In this document: piece by piece, positions 1-8,943 of the stretch | Numbering within the stretch: the stretch's first letter is position 1 | Layout: each line of letters opens with the position of its first letter | Source: Jatrophihabitans sp. GAS493 | Lineage (GTDB): Bacteria; Actinomycetota; Actinomycetes; Mycobacteriales; Jatrophihabitantaceae | Length of the DNA: 64,000 nucleotides | Reading direction: 5' to 3' | Assembly: GCF_900230215.1 (NCBI RefSeq) | Contig: NZ_LT907982.1 | Coordinates: forward strand, 3,582,001 to 3,646,000 | Made by a program: the position numbers and the translations under genes | Notes under the pieces: model-generated | Seen by the model: only the letters and a program-made list of their open reading frames with translations | Told to the model about the DNA's origin: nothing | The model's database searches: none

Positions 1-1533
1 ATCCTGGTCGGACTGCAGGCGCCGGCGATCGTAGTGCTGGCCTTCGTACCGATCCTCTTCGTCTCCATCGGGTACCAGCAACTGAACAAGCGCGAGCCCG
101 ACTGCGGCACCACCTTCACCTGGGCCACCAAAGCCTTCGGCCCCAAGACCGGCTGGATGGGCGGCTGGGGCATCATTGCCGCCGACCTGCTGGTGATGGC
201 CTCGCTGGCCCAGGTAGCCGGGCAGTACGTCTTCCTGCTCTTCGGGGCCGAGGGGATCGGAAGCAACTCAAGCAGTGTCTGGGTGCTCATCGTCGGCCTG
301 CTGTGGATGGCTGTGATGACCTATATCTGCTACCGCGGCATCGAGGTCTCGGCCCGGATCCAGCAGGCGCTGCTCTCCCTCGAGGTTGTCGTGCTGGTGA
401 TCTTCGCGGTTACCGCGCTGGTGAAGGTGTACGGCTCGAATCCGCCGGCCACGGCGATCCACCCCGCACTCTCCTGGTTCAACCCCTTCCACGTAGCAAG
501 CGTCAGCACGTTCTTCCAGGGCATCGTGCTCATGCTCTTCATCTACTGGGGCTGGGACTCGGCGGTCTCGGTGAACGAGGAGACCAAGGACCGCGACAAG
601 ACTCCGGGGCGCGCCGCGATCATCTCCACCGTGCTGCTGCTGGTCACCTATGTCATCGTGACGCTGGCCGCGCAGTCGTTCGCCGGTGTCGGGGAGAAGG
701 GAATCGGTCTCTCCAACCCGGACAACTCGACCGACATCCTGAGCGTCGTCGGCAACGCGGTCTTCGGAACGACCGGCTTCGGCGCGGTGATGGGGAAGCT
801 GCTTATCCTGCTGGTGCTCACCTCGGCGGCGGCCTCCACCCAGACGACGATCCTGCCGACGGCTCGCACCAGCCTTTCGATGGCCGCCTTCAAGTCGATC
901 CCCGGGCGCTTCGCGCACATCCACCCGAAGTACCTGACGCCGACTCAGTCGACGGTCTGGATGGGCGGCCTCTCGGCCCTCATCTACCTGGCGATGAACT
1001 TCTACTCCGACGGAAACCTCATCGCAGATGCGGTCACCGCCATCGGAATGATGATCGCCTTCTACTACGGACTCACCGGCTTCGCCTGCACGTGGTACTA
1101 CCGCCGCGAGCTCTTCGACGATGCCTACAGCTTCTTCATGAAGGGCCTCATCCCGCTGCTCGGTGGGATCATGCTCTTCGTTGGACTGGTCCTCACCGTC
1201 GTCCAGGACTGGAAGCCGGAGAACAGCTATGTAGTCTGGACCACCCCTTGGGGCTGGGTCATCGGGTGGGCCTTCCTACTGGGCGTCGGCACAGTGATCG
1301 TCGGGGTGGTCCTGATGCTCATCTGCGCCCGGGTCTACAAGCCGTTCTTCGCGGGGCTGACGCTGAATCGCGATACCCCGATCTTCCTGGCCGAGGGCGA
1401 GCCGATCACCGTCGCGCACCTTCTTCCGGACGACCAGACGGACTCCGTGGTGATCGCGTCGGACTTCTCCAACCTGCCGCACGGCGCGGCCGCCATCGAC
1501 CCGCTCACCGGCGAGGAGCGCCGCAAGGACTAG
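1..1533 (+). CDS. APC-family amino acid/polyamine permease, 5' end cut by window
   Basis: The reading frame is open from base 1, so the gene begins upstream and the first transmembrane segments are missing; the GTG at 34 is an internal codon, not a believable start. What remains has about ten hydrophobic segments with the APC-superfamily look, including a loop rich in Glu, Lys and Asp (NEETKDRDKTPGRAA) after the WGWDSAVSV helix. A soluble tail of about 60 residues follows the last helix. It faces an agmatinase gene and lies beside an Lrp regulator, transaminase, alanine dehydrogenase and amine oxidase, so import of an amine, polyamine or basic amino acid is likely. The substrate cannot be read from the sequence. 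Confidence 0.88.
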   Translation: MLVGLQAPAIVVLAFVPILFVSIGYQQLNKREPDCGTTFTWATKAFGPKTGWMGGWGIIAADLLVMASLAQVAGQYVFLLFGAEGIGSNSSSVWVLIVGLLWMAVMTYICYRGIEVSARIQQALLSLEVVVLVIFAVTALVKVYGSNPPATAIHPALSWFNPFHVASVSTFFQGIVLMLFIYWGWDSAVSVNEETKDRDKTPGRAAIISTVLLLVTYVIVTLAAQSFAGVGEKGIGLSNPDNSTDILSVVGNAVFGTTGFGAVMGKLLILLVLTSAAASTQTTILPTARTSLSMAAFKSIPGRFAHIHPKYLTPTQSTVWMGGLSALIYLAMNFYSDGNLIADAVTAIGMMIAFYYGLTGFACTWYYRRELFDDAYSFFMKGLIPLLGGIMLFVGLVLTVVQDWKPENSYVVWTTPWGWVIGWAFLLGVGTVIVGVVLMLICARVYKPFFAGLTLNRDTPIFLAEGEPITVAHLLPDDQTDSVVIASDFSNLPHGAAAIDPLTGEERRKD

Positions 1534-1552
1534 CGGTCTTGCGGGACCTGCG

Positions 1553-2566
1553 TCAGCGGCCGTCGAGCAGCGGCTGGCGCCGGTCCCAGGTGGTGCCGTC
1601 GGCGGCATCGCGCCGGCGCCGGGCGATGCCGGAGAGCACTTCCAGAACGACCCGATTGGCCAGGAACGAGGTGATCTCAGCATGGTCGTAAGGCGGCGAC
1701 ACCTCAACGACATCGACACCCACCACCGGCAATTCATAGGCGATTCGCCGAACCGAGTCCAGCAATTGACGCGCGGTGAGACCGCCGGGTTCGGGCGTTC
1801 CGGTGCCAGGCGCGTGCCCGGGATCGCAGACGTCGATGTCAACGGAGAGGAAGACGCCGTCGCAGTCGTCCGTCGCGATGACGAAGGCCTCGGTGAGGCA
1901 ATCGTCGAGGCCGCGTGTCGTTATCTCGGTCATCTCATAGGAGCGCATCTGCTGGTCGGCCATCCAGTTCAGCGTCTCCGGCGGTGGCCAGTACCCGCGC
2001 AGGCCGATCTGCAGAAAGCGGTCTCCGCGCAGAGCGCCGGACTCGATCAGGCGTCGCATCGGCTGACCGTGCCCAACCAGCGATCCGAAAGTGATGTCAC
2101 CGGTGTCGGCATGGGCGTCGAAGTGAATCATCGATACGCGCCCCTGGCCCAGATGCTGGGCCACTCCGGCGGCGTCCGGCCAGGCGATCGTGTGGTCGCC
2201 ACCGAGAATCAACGGGATGGCACCAGTTCGGGATACGGCGTAGACCGCCTCCTGCAGGTCACGCACCGATCGCTCGGCATCGCCGGAGAAGAGTTCTACG
2301 TCGCCGGCGTCGTACACCCGCAGATCCTGCAGTGCGTCCACCCGCATCGCCAGCGACGGCCGGGAGCCGTCATGGGGGAGGTAACAAGACTGGCGGATGT
2401 ACTGCGGCCCGAACCGTGTCCCCGACCGGTGGGACGTGCCCCCGTCGAAGGGGGCGCCGAGGATGACCACATCGGCGTCGGCGAAGGTCTCCGGCTCCGC
2501 CCAGTCGCAGCGATCGACGCCGAGAAACGTGATGTCCGGTCCGAATTGCGCGCCATATCGTGCCAT
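1553..2566 (-). CDS. Agmatinase / guanidino-acid ureohydrolase (arginase superfamily)
   Basis: A manganese ureohydrolase of 337 residues that splits a guanidino group into urea and an amine. The binuclear metal site is intact: GGDHTIAW at about 122-129, HFDAHADTGD at 148-157 and SVDIDVCDPG at 241-250. The Gly/Pro-rich stretch after the last motif (GTGTPEPGG) is typical of agmatinases and guanidinobutyrases rather than arginases. The ATG at 2566 is preferred; a GTG one codon earlier (2569) is possible. It is transcribed away from the Lrp gene and towards the permease, 19 bases from its stop. Product putrescine or 4-aminobutyrate would feed the transaminase and oxidase next door. Agmatine and 4-guanidinobutyrate cannot be told apart here. 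Confidence 0.9.
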   Translation of the reverse strand: MARYGAQFGPDITFLGVDRCDWAEPETFADADVVILGAPFDGGTSHRSGTRFGPQYIRQSCYLPHDGSRPSLAMRVDALQDLRVYDAGDVELFSGDAERSVRDLQEAVYAVSRTGAIPLILGGDHTIAWPDAAGVAQHLGQGRVSMIHFDAHADTGDITFGSLVGHGQPMRRLIESGALRGDRFLQIGLRGYWPPPETLNWMADQQMRSYEMTEITTRGLDDCLTEAFVIATDDCDGVFLSVDIDVCDPGHAPGTGTPEPGGLTARQLLDSVRRIAYELPVVGVDVVEVSPPYDHAEITSFLANRVVLEVLSGIARRRRDAADGTTWDRRQPLLDGR

Positions 2567-2569
2567 CAC

Positions 2570-2724
2570 AGGAACCTACAGGAAGCATGCGCCTCGCAGC
2601 GGACCCGAGGCCCACAGACGGTTTTCGTGTTCGTTCAGCGTCCATACGATAGATTCAGCGGAAATTTATGCCTCCGGCAACGAATTCGCTTGCACACCGT
2701 CGACAGAACAGGAAGACTCAGGTC
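2570..2724. promoter_or_regulatory. Divergent promoter region between agmatinase and Lrp genes
   Basis: These 155 bases separate two divergent starts. The centre (about 2655-2695) is unusually AT-rich for this genome, with GGAAATTTATGCC followed by GCAACGAATTC, the kind of site Lrp/AsnC regulators bind and bend. A good ribosome site AGGAAG (2710-2715) sits 9 bases before the Lrp ATG. No clean sigma-70 hexamers stand out. Confidence 0.4.
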
Positions 2725-3192
2725 ATGGCACGTAATCCGGCCCGGACAGAACTCGATGAAGTGAACCGAGCCATCATCGCCCAACTCCAGGAGGATGGGC
2801 GGCGGCCGTACGCCAGCATCGGAAAGGCCGTCGGACTCTCCGAGGCAGCGGTGCGGCAGCGCGTCGGCAAGATGGTCGAGTCCGGAGTGATGCAGATCGT
2901 GGCGGTCACCGACCCGACCCAGGTCGGCTTCGATCGTCAGGCGATGATCGCGATCACGGCCTCAGGCGACCTCGAGGCGCTGGCCGCGAAGCTGGCCGAG
3001 ATCCCCGAAGTCGTCTACATCGTCGTGATCGCCGGTGGGTTCGACATTCTGGCCGAGGTCGTCGTAGCCGGCGACGACCACCTGCTGCGACTGGTCAACG
3101 GCCAGATTCGCGCCATTCCCGGTGTCACTCGAACCGAGACCTTTCTCTACCTCAAACTCGCAAAACAAACCTATGACTGGGGTGCACGATGA
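2725..3192 (+). CDS. Lrp/AsnC-family transcriptional regulator
   Basis: A local regulator of 155 residues with an N-terminal winged HTH (LDEVNRAIIAQLQEDGRRPY, then IGKAVGLSEAAVRQRV, about residues 9-53) and a C-terminal RAM ligand-binding domain carrying the usual Gly-rich turn (VVIAGGFDILAEVVV). I set the start at the ATG at 2725 because AGGAAG lies 9 bases upstream and the length then matches the family; upstream in-frame starts only add a basic, non-homologous tail. The stop overlaps the transaminase start (ATGA), so the two are translationally coupled. It probably senses an amino acid or amine from this pathway and controls both the plus-strand operon and the divergent agmatinase gene. 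Confidence 0.93.
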   Translation: MARNPARTELDEVNRAIIAQLQEDGRRPYASIGKAVGLSEAAVRQRVGKMVESGVMQIVAVTDPTQVGFDRQAMIAITASGDLEALAAKLAEIPEVVYIVVIAGGFDILAEVVVAGDDHLLRLVNGQIRAIPGVTRTETFLYLKLAKQTYDWGAR

Positions 3193-4598
3193 CCACTACA
3201 CCGGAGACCACGACCATGGCCGCTTCGGCCAACATCGACGCGGCGGCGCTGGACGCGAAGGCCCACGACCACCTCTGGATGCACTTCACCCGCCACTCCT
3301 CCTATGCCGAGTCGCCCGTACCGACCATCGTGCGCGGCGAAGGTTCTTATATTTACGACATAAACGGGCGTCGCTATCTCGATGGACTCTCCGGTCTCTT
3401 CGTCGTGAACGCAGGCCACGGACGTCGCGAACTGGCGGAGGCGGCCTACAAGCAGGCCAGTGAACTCAGCTTCTTCCCGCTCTGGTCCTACGCGCACCCG
3501 CCGGCTATCGAACTGGCCGATCGACTCGCTGACTACGCCCCCGGCGACCTGAACAAGGTCTTCTTCACCACCGGGGGCGGCGAAGCGGTGGAGACCGCGT
3601 GGAAGCTGGCCAAGCACTACTTCAAACTCATCGGAAAGCCCATGAAACACAAGGTTATCTCGCGCGCCATCGCCTATCACGGCACGCCGCACGGTGCCCT
3701 GTCGATCACCGGAATCCCCGAACTGAAGCAGATGTTCGAGCCGCTGGTCCCCGGCGCCCACAAGGTGCCGAACACCAACTTCTACCGGGCACCGGAGTTC
3801 GGCGACGACCTCAAGGAGTTCGGCCGCTGGGCAGCCGACGCGATCGAGCAGGCGATTCTCAACGAAGGTCCGGACACGGTGGCCTGCGTCTTCCTCGAAC
3901 CGGTACAGAACGCCGGTGGCTGCTTCCCGCCGCCGCCCGGGTACTTCCAGCGTGTCCGCGAGATCTGCGACCGCTACGACGTGCTGCTGGTCTCCGATGA
4001 GGTGATCTGCTCCTTCGGGCGGCTCGGCCCGATGTTCGCGTGCGACAAGTTCGACTACATCCCGGACATGATCACCTGCGCGAAGGGGATGACCAGCGGC
4101 TACTCCCCCATCGGTGCTTGCATCGTCAGTGACCGCATCGCTGAGCCGTTCTGGCAGGGCGACACGATCTTCCCGCATGGCTTCACCTTCGGCGGGCACC
4201 CGGTCTCGGCCGCGGTTGCGCTGGCCAACTTCGACATCTTCGAACGTGAGGGGCTCAACCAGCGGGTACTCGACAACGAGCAGGCGTTCCGGGCCACCCT
4301 GGAGAAGCTCAACGATCTGCCCATCGTCGGCGACGTCCGCGGCGACGGATACTTCTACGGAATCGAGATGGTCAAGGACAAGCACACCCGTGAGACGTTC
4401 AACGACGACGAGGCCGAGCGACTTCTGCGTGGTTTCCTCTCCAAGGCGCTCTTCGAAGCCGGCCTCTACTGCCGGGCCGACGATCGCGGCGACCCGGTGA
4501 TCCAGCTGGCGCCGCCGCTGATCTGCGGCCAGGGCGAGTTCGACGAGATGGAGCAGATTCTGCGCTCTGTACTCACCGAGGCATGGACGCGGCTGTAG
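3189..4598 (+). CDS. Class III PLP-dependent omega-aminotransferase (putrescine/beta-alanine:pyruvate type)
   Basis: Fold-type I PLP enzyme of 469 residues. The cofactor aspartate is in SDEVICSFGR (D270) and the Schiff-base lysine in CAKGMTSGYSPIGA (K299); the phosphate-binding TTGGGEAVETAWKLA lies near 127-141. Class III enzymes of this type move a terminal amino group from putrescine, GABA, beta-alanine or similar to pyruvate or 2-oxoglutarate. Alanine dehydrogenase is the next gene, which argues that pyruvate is the acceptor and alanine the by-product. The start codon overlaps the Lrp stop by four bases. An internal ATG at 3216 is an alternative. Exact donor unknown. Confidence 0.93.
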   Translation: MTTTPETTTMAASANIDAAALDAKAHDHLWMHFTRHSSYAESPVPTIVRGEGSYIYDINGRRYLDGLSGLFVVNAGHGRRELAEAAYKQASELSFFPLWSYAHPPAIELADRLADYAPGDLNKVFFTTGGGEAVETAWKLAKHYFKLIGKPMKHKVISRAIAYHGTPHGALSITGIPELKQMFEPLVPGAHKVPNTNFYRAPEFGDDLKEFGRWAADAIEQAILNEGPDTVACVFLEPVQNAGGCFPPPPGYFQRVREICDRYDVLLVSDEVICSFGRLGPMFACDKFDYIPDMITCAKGMTSGYSPIGACIVSDRIAEPFWQGDTIFPHGFTFGGHPVSAAVALANFDIFEREGLNQRVLDNEQAFRATLEKLNDLPIVGDVRGDGYFYGIEMVKDKHTRETFNDDEAERLLRGFLSKALFEAGLYCRADDRGDPVIQLAPPLICGQGEFDEMEQILRSVLTEAWTRL

Positions 4599-4655
4599 CA
4601 AACGCCGAAGAACTACCGTAGATCCCAGAGGCTGTGGAACGACATCGGAGGCGCT

Positions 4656-5771
4656 ATGAAGGTCGGAATTCCCCGCGAGATCAAGAATCACGAGTACCGG
4701 GTGGCGATCACGCCGGCCGGGGTGCACGAGCTGGTGACGAACGGCCATCAGGTCATCATCGAGCGCGATGCCGGAGTCGGTTCCTCGATTCCGAACGAGG
4801 ACTACACGGCGGCCGGGGCGAAACTCCTCGATTCAGCCGATGACATCTGGGCCGACGCCGACCTGGTGCTGAAGGTGAAGGAGCCGATCGCCGAGGAGTA
4901 TCCCCGCATGCGGCGCGATCAGGTGCTCTTCACCTACCTGCATCTGGCCGCCTCCAAGCCGTGCACCGATGCGCTGCTGGCCGCCGGTACCACGGCCATC
5001 GCCTACGAAACCGTGCAATTATCGGATCGTTCGCTGCCGCTGCTGGCCCCGATGTCCGAGGTGGCCGGCCGCCTCGCGCCGCAGGTCGGCTCGTATCACC
5101 TGATGCGTCAGGGCGGCGGCCGCGGCGTGCTGATGGGTGGCGTGCCCGGGGTCTACGCCGCTCGCGTCGTCGTCATCGGCGCCGGGGTCTCCGGCCAGAA
5201 CGCGGCGGCCATCGCGATCGGCATGCAGGCCGAGGTGCTGCTGCTGGACCGCAACGTCGCACGGCTGCGGCAGATGGACGCGATCTACCAGGGCCACTGC
5301 CAGACCATCACCTCCAACAGCTACGAGATCGAGAAGGCGGTGCTGGATGCCGACCTGGTGATCGGCGCGGTACTGATCCCCGGGGCAAAGGCGCCGACGC
5401 TCATCAGCAACGAGTTGGTGTCGCGGATGAAGCCCGGGTCGGTGCTGGTCGACATCTCCATCGACCAGGGTGGCTGCTTCGAGGACTCACGCCCCACCAC
5501 CCACGACGACCCGACCTATCAGATCCACAACTCGATCTTCTACTGCGTCGCAAACATGCCGGGCGCGGTCCCGCACACCTCGACCTACGCCCTCACCAAT
5601 GTGACGCTGCCCTACGCACTTGAGTTGGCCAATCAGGGCTGGCGGGATGCGTTGCGCAGCGACCCGGCGCTCGCCCTGGGGCTCAACACCCACGAGGGCG
5701 CGGTCACCAACGAGCCGGTGGCCGCGGCCCAGGGTTACAGCAGCGTCTCCCTCGCCGACGTCCTCGGGTAG
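4656..5771 (+). CDS. ald: Alanine dehydrogenase
   Basis: NAD-dependent oxidative deamination of L-alanine to pyruvate and ammonia, or the reverse. The 371-residue length and N-terminus ([16 protein letters not shown]) are standard for Ald. The pyruvate-binding Lys75 (VLKVKEP) and catalytic His96 (TYLHLAA) fall at the family positions. The dinucleotide site [17 protein letters not shown] starts near 170. It follows the transaminase by 57 bases and precedes the FAD oxidase by 3 bases. In this setting it probably regenerates pyruvate, the amino acceptor, from the alanine the transaminase makes, and releases the substrate nitrogen as ammonium. Confidence 0.97.
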   Translation: MKVGIPREIKNHEYRVAITPAGVHELVTNGHQVIIERDAGVGSSIPNEDYTAAGAKLLDSADDIWADADLVLKVKEPIAEEYPRMRRDQVLFTYLHLAASKPCTDALLAAGTTAIAYETVQLSDRSLPLLAPMSEVAGRLAPQVGSYHLMRQGGGRGVLMGGVPGVYAARVVVIGAGVSGQNAAAIAIGMQAEVLLLDRNVARLRQMDAIYQGHCQTITSNSYEIEKAVLDADLVIGAVLIPGAKAPTLISNELVSRMKPGSVLVDISIDQGGCFEDSRPTTHDDPTYQIHNSIFYCVANMPGAVPHTSTYALTNVTLPYALELANQGWRDALRSDPALALGLNTHEGAVTNEPVAAAQGYSSVSLADVLG

Positions 5772-5774
5772 TCG

Positions 5775-7139
5775 ATGTCGCTGCGGGATCTCTCGCTCTG
5801 GCACGAGACGGTGCCCGGATCGCTGCAGCCACGGGCCGCGCTGGACAGCGACCAGCGCGTGGACGTGGCGATCGTCGGTGCCGGCTACACCGGGCTCTGG
5901 ACGGCGTACTACCTGCTCGAGAGCGATCCTTCCCTGCGGATCGCCATAGTCGAGTCCGAGATCGCCGGATTCGGCGCATCAGGTCGCAACGGTGGCTGGT
6001 GCTCGGCGCTCTACCCCGTCGGTGCCGCGTCGATGGCCCGTGAGCACGGGAAGGCCGCAGCCGTCGCCCAGTTGGCAGCGATGCGGTCAGCCGTCGACGA
6101 GGTGGTGCGGGTCGATGCCGTGGAGGGTCTGGACGCCGACGTGACGCGAGGTGGCACCGTCGTGCTGGCCCGCTCGGCCGCCCAGTTGCATCGGGCCCGC
6201 GACGAGGTCAGCGAGGCCGCGGACTTCGGCATCGACCTGCAGCTTCTCGACGCCGAAGCCGCCCGCGGCCGGCTGGGGGCCTCGGAGGTGTTGGGCGCGA
6301 CATTCACCCCCGACTGCGCCGCGCTGCACCCGGCCAAGCTTGCTCGCCGGCTGGCCGAGGTCGTCGAGTCCCGCGGCGCGACGATCTATGAGATGACAGC
6401 GGCAACCAGCATCGAACCGGGCGCCGTTCACACCGCACGAGCGACCCTGCGGGCCGACACGGTGATTCGGGCCACCGAGGGATTCACCCCGCGGCTGCCG
6501 GGGTACCGTCGCGCCCTCGCCCCGATCTACTCGCTCATGATCGCCACCGAACCGCTTTCGCCGGCCGTCTGGGACGAGCTGGGTCTGCGGCACCGGGAAA
6601 CCTTCTCCGACTTCCGGAACCTCATCATCTACGGGCAACGCACCGCCGACGATCGGATCGTCTTCGGCGGCCGGGGTGCGCCCTACCACTTCGGGTCGCG
6701 AATCGATCCGGCCTTCGACCGCAATGACGCCGTATTCTCCGGCCTGCAGCGGACGCTGGTCGAGCTCTTCCCGGCGCTGAGGCGGACCAAGATCACCCAC
6801 CGCTGGGGCGGCCCGCTCGGCGTGGCCCGGGACTGGCGGCCGTCGGTTGGTCTGGATAGAACCACGGGCATCGGGTGGGCCGGTGGGTACGTCGGCGATG
6901 GGGTCTCGACCACGAATCTGGCCGGGCGCACACTGCGCGACCTCATCCTGGGCCGGGACTCCGAACTGACGGGGCTCAGCTGGGTCGGGCATCGGTCGCC
7001 GAACTGGGAGCCGGAACCGTTGCGCTGGCTAGGGGCCAACGCCGGACTGCAGGCAATGACCTGGGCCGACGCGGCCGAGGCCCGGGGTGGCCGGCCGTCT
7101 CGGGTTGCCGCCACGGTCAACCGGATCATCGGCCGCTGA
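5775..7139 (+). CDS. FAD-dependent amine/amino-acid oxidase (DAO family, PuuB-like)
   Basis: Flavoprotein oxidase of 454 residues. The ADP-binding beta-alpha-beta motif is VAIVGAGYTGLWTAYYL (31-47), and the FAD-contact stretch SGRNGGWCSALY of the PuuB/OrdL branch follows. A C-terminal flavin motif (GYVGDGVSTTNLAGRTL) is present. DAO enzymes of this branch oxidise gamma-glutamylputrescine, sarcosine or similar secondary amines, but no PuuA-like ligase is in the window, so direct attack on a diamine or aminoaldehyde is equally possible. It starts 3 bases after the ald stop and ends 3 bases from the convergent SDR gene. Confidence 0.85.
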   Translation: MSLRDLSLWHETVPGSLQPRAALDSDQRVDVAIVGAGYTGLWTAYYLLESDPSLRIAIVESEIAGFGASGRNGGWCSALYPVGAASMAREHGKAAAVAQLAAMRSAVDEVVRVDAVEGLDADVTRGGTVVLARSAAQLHRARDEVSEAADFGIDLQLLDAEAARGRLGASEVLGATFTPDCAALHPAKLARRLAEVVESRGATIYEMTAATSIEPGAVHTARATLRADTVIRATEGFTPRLPGYRRALAPIYSLMIATEPLSPAVWDELGLRHRETFSDFRNLIIYGQRTADDRIVFGGRGAPYHFGSRIDPAFDRNDAVFSGLQRTLVELFPALRRTKITHRWGGPLGVARDWRPSVGLDRTTGIGWAGGYVGDGVSTTNLAGRTLRDLILGRDSELTGLSWVGHRSPNWEPEPLRWLGANAGLQAMTWADAAEARGGRPSRVAATVNRIIGR

Positions 7140-7142
7140 TGC

Positions 7143-7811
7143 TCAACCCCGCGGGCGCACGACGAGTTCAGTGACGACTGAGTCAGACGGGGTGGCCAGG
7201 ATCTGCGCGATCATGACGGCCAGGGTCGCCGGCTGAATGTACTTCTGTGGCTCGTACTCCCCCGCCTCCTGAGCGCGGAGTTCGCGCTGCATCTCGGTGG
7301 CAACCCGCCCCGGGTACACGGTGCTCACTCGAAGCGCAGGCTCTTCTGCGCGCAGCGAGTCGGCCAGGCCGCGCAGACCGAACTTGCTGGCCGCGTAGAC
7401 CGCGCTGTCGGCGCTCGCGTTCAGCCCCTGGCCGGAGTTGATGAGCACGACACTGCCCCGCCCCGCTCGCAGCCCAGGCAGGAGGACCCGGGTGAGCTCG
7501 GCCACGGCCGTGACGTTGAGGGTGAAGTGCTGCTCCCACAGCTCGGGCGAAGAGTTGGCCAGGCTGGCCCGCTGGGCTATGCCGGCGCTGTGCACCAGGC
7601 CGTCCAGGTGCCCGAGGTAGGGGCAGGCGTCGACGACGGCGGCGAAGCTGGCTGGCCGGCTCAGATCGAGCAGTATTCGCTCGGCGACAGGCAATTCCTT
7701 TAGCGCTGCTTCGTCCCGCCCGACGGCGATGATGTCGTGCGCGGGCGACAGCAGCTCCACCAGCGCCCGCCCGATGCCACGGGTGGCACCGGTGATCACA
7801 TAGCGACCCAT
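7143..7811 (-). CDS. Short-chain dehydrogenase/reductase
   Basis: A classical SDR of 222 residues with the NAD(P) motif TGATRGIGRALVE at residues 7-19, the structural LVHSAG (equivalent of NNAG), catalytic Ser in LINSGQG and the YAASK Tyr-Lys pair. I start it at the ATG at 7811 because the Rossmann fold begins immediately and rlmN ends 14 bases upstream; a longer frame runs back into rlmN but adds only a Ser/Ala-rich tail. Probably co-transcribed with rlmN. Substrate unknown; a link to the convergent amine genes is not indicated. Confidence 0.9.
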   Translation of the reverse strand: MGRYVITGATRGIGRALVELLSPAHDIIAVGRDEAALKELPVAERILLDLSRPASFAAVVDACPYLGHLDGLVHSAGIAQRASLANSSPELWEQHFTLNVTAVAELTRVLLPGLRAGRGSVVLINSGQGLNASADSAVYAASKFGLRGLADSLRAEEPALRVSTVYPGRVATEMQRELRAQEAGEYEPQKYIQPATLAVMIAQILATPSDSVVTELVVRPRG

Positions 7812-7824
7812 CGCGGCGTGACTC

Positions 7825-8922
7825 TCAGCCCGATGCCGCGAGCTGGCCGCAGGCGCCGTCGATCTCCCGACCCCGGGTGTCGCGGACGGTGACCGAGACT
7901 CCGTGCTGCTCGAGGCCACGGACGAACTCCCGCTCGACCGACTTCGGCGATGCGTCCCACTGCGACCCCGGTGTGGGATTGAGCGGGATGAGGTTCACGT
8001 GGGCCAGCCGGCCACGCAGCATCTCACCGAGGAGGTCGGCCCGCCAGGCGTGGTCGTTCACATCGCGGATCATCGCGTACTCGATCGAGTACCGGCGTCC
8101 GGTGCGGTCCGCGAACCCGTCGGCGGCCTCGAGTACCTCTTCGACGTTCCAGCGGGTGTTCACCGGCACCAGGGTGTTTCGCAATTCGTCGTCCGGCGCG
8201 TGCAGGGAGACGGCCAGGGTCACGTTCAATCCTTCGTCGGTGAGCTTGCGGATTGCCGGGACGAGCCCCACGGTGGAGACGGTGATCGAGCGCTGGGCCA
8301 GACCGAGTCCGGCCGGCGACGGATCGATGAGCCGGTGCAGCGCCGCCACCACCCGGTTGTAGTTGGCCAGTGGTTCACCCATGCCCATGAAGACGACGTT
8401 CGACAGCCGGCCCACCCCGCCGCCGAGCTCCCCGCGAGCCGCCGACCGGGCCGCCGCGGCGACCTGCTCCACGATCTCGCCGGTCGAGAGATTGCGCTTG
8501 AGGCCCCCCTGCCCGGTGGCGCAGAACGGACAGGCCATCCCGCACCCAGCCTGGCTGGAGACGCAGACCGTCATCCGCCCCGGGTAACGCATCAGCACAC
8601 TCTCGACCAGGGTGCCGTCATGCAGCTTCCAGAGGGTCTTGCGAGTCGTTCCGGCATCGGTCTCCAGGTGCCGAACCTCAGTGAGTAGTGATGGCAGCAG
8701 CGCCGCGCCAAGTTCGCTGCGGGCGGCGGCCGGCAGGTCGGTCATCTGCGCTGGGTCGTTCTCCAACCGCGCGAAGTAGTGCCGGGAGAGCTGGTCGGCG
8801 CGAAACGCCGGATAGCCGAGTTCGGCCGCAGCTTCGCGGCGTTCGGACTCGGAGAGGTCGGCCAAGTGTCGGGGCGGCATGCCGCGTTTGGGGGCGTCGA
8901 AGATGAGCGGCAGCGAAGTCAT
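7825..8922 (-). CDS. rlmN: 23S rRNA (adenine-2503-C2)/tRNA methyltransferase RlmN, radical SAM
   Basis: Radical-SAM methylase acting on A2503 of 23S rRNA and A37 of some tRNAs. The CxxxCxxC cluster motif is C127-GMA-C131-PF-C134, and the methyl-carrying cysteine is near the C-terminus in [17 protein letters not shown] and [10 protein letters not shown] are family signatures. Length 365 matches actinobacterial RlmN. It follows cdsA by 21 bases in the conserved frr-cdsA-rlmN order, so it is probably the distal gene of that transcript. Confidence 0.97.
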   Translation of the reverse strand: MTSLPLIFDAPKRGMPPRHLADLSESERREAAAELGYPAFRADQLSRHYFARLENDPAQMTDLPAAARSELGAALLPSLLTEVRHLETDAGTTRKTLWKLHDGTLVESVLMRYPGRMTVCVSSQAGCGMACPFCATGQGGLKRNLSTGEIVEQVAAAARSAARGELGGGVGRLSNVVFMGMGEPLANYNRVVAALHRLIDPSPAGLGLAQRSITVSTVGLVPAIRKLTDEGLNVTLAVSLHAPDDELRNTLVPVNTRWNVEEVLEAADGFADRTGRRYSIEYAMIRDVNDHAWRADLLGEMLRGRLAHVNLIPLNPTPGSQWDASPKSVEREFVRGLEQHGVSVTVRDTRGREIDGACGQLAASG

Positions 8923-8943
8923 AACGTATCCAGTGTGCCAGGC

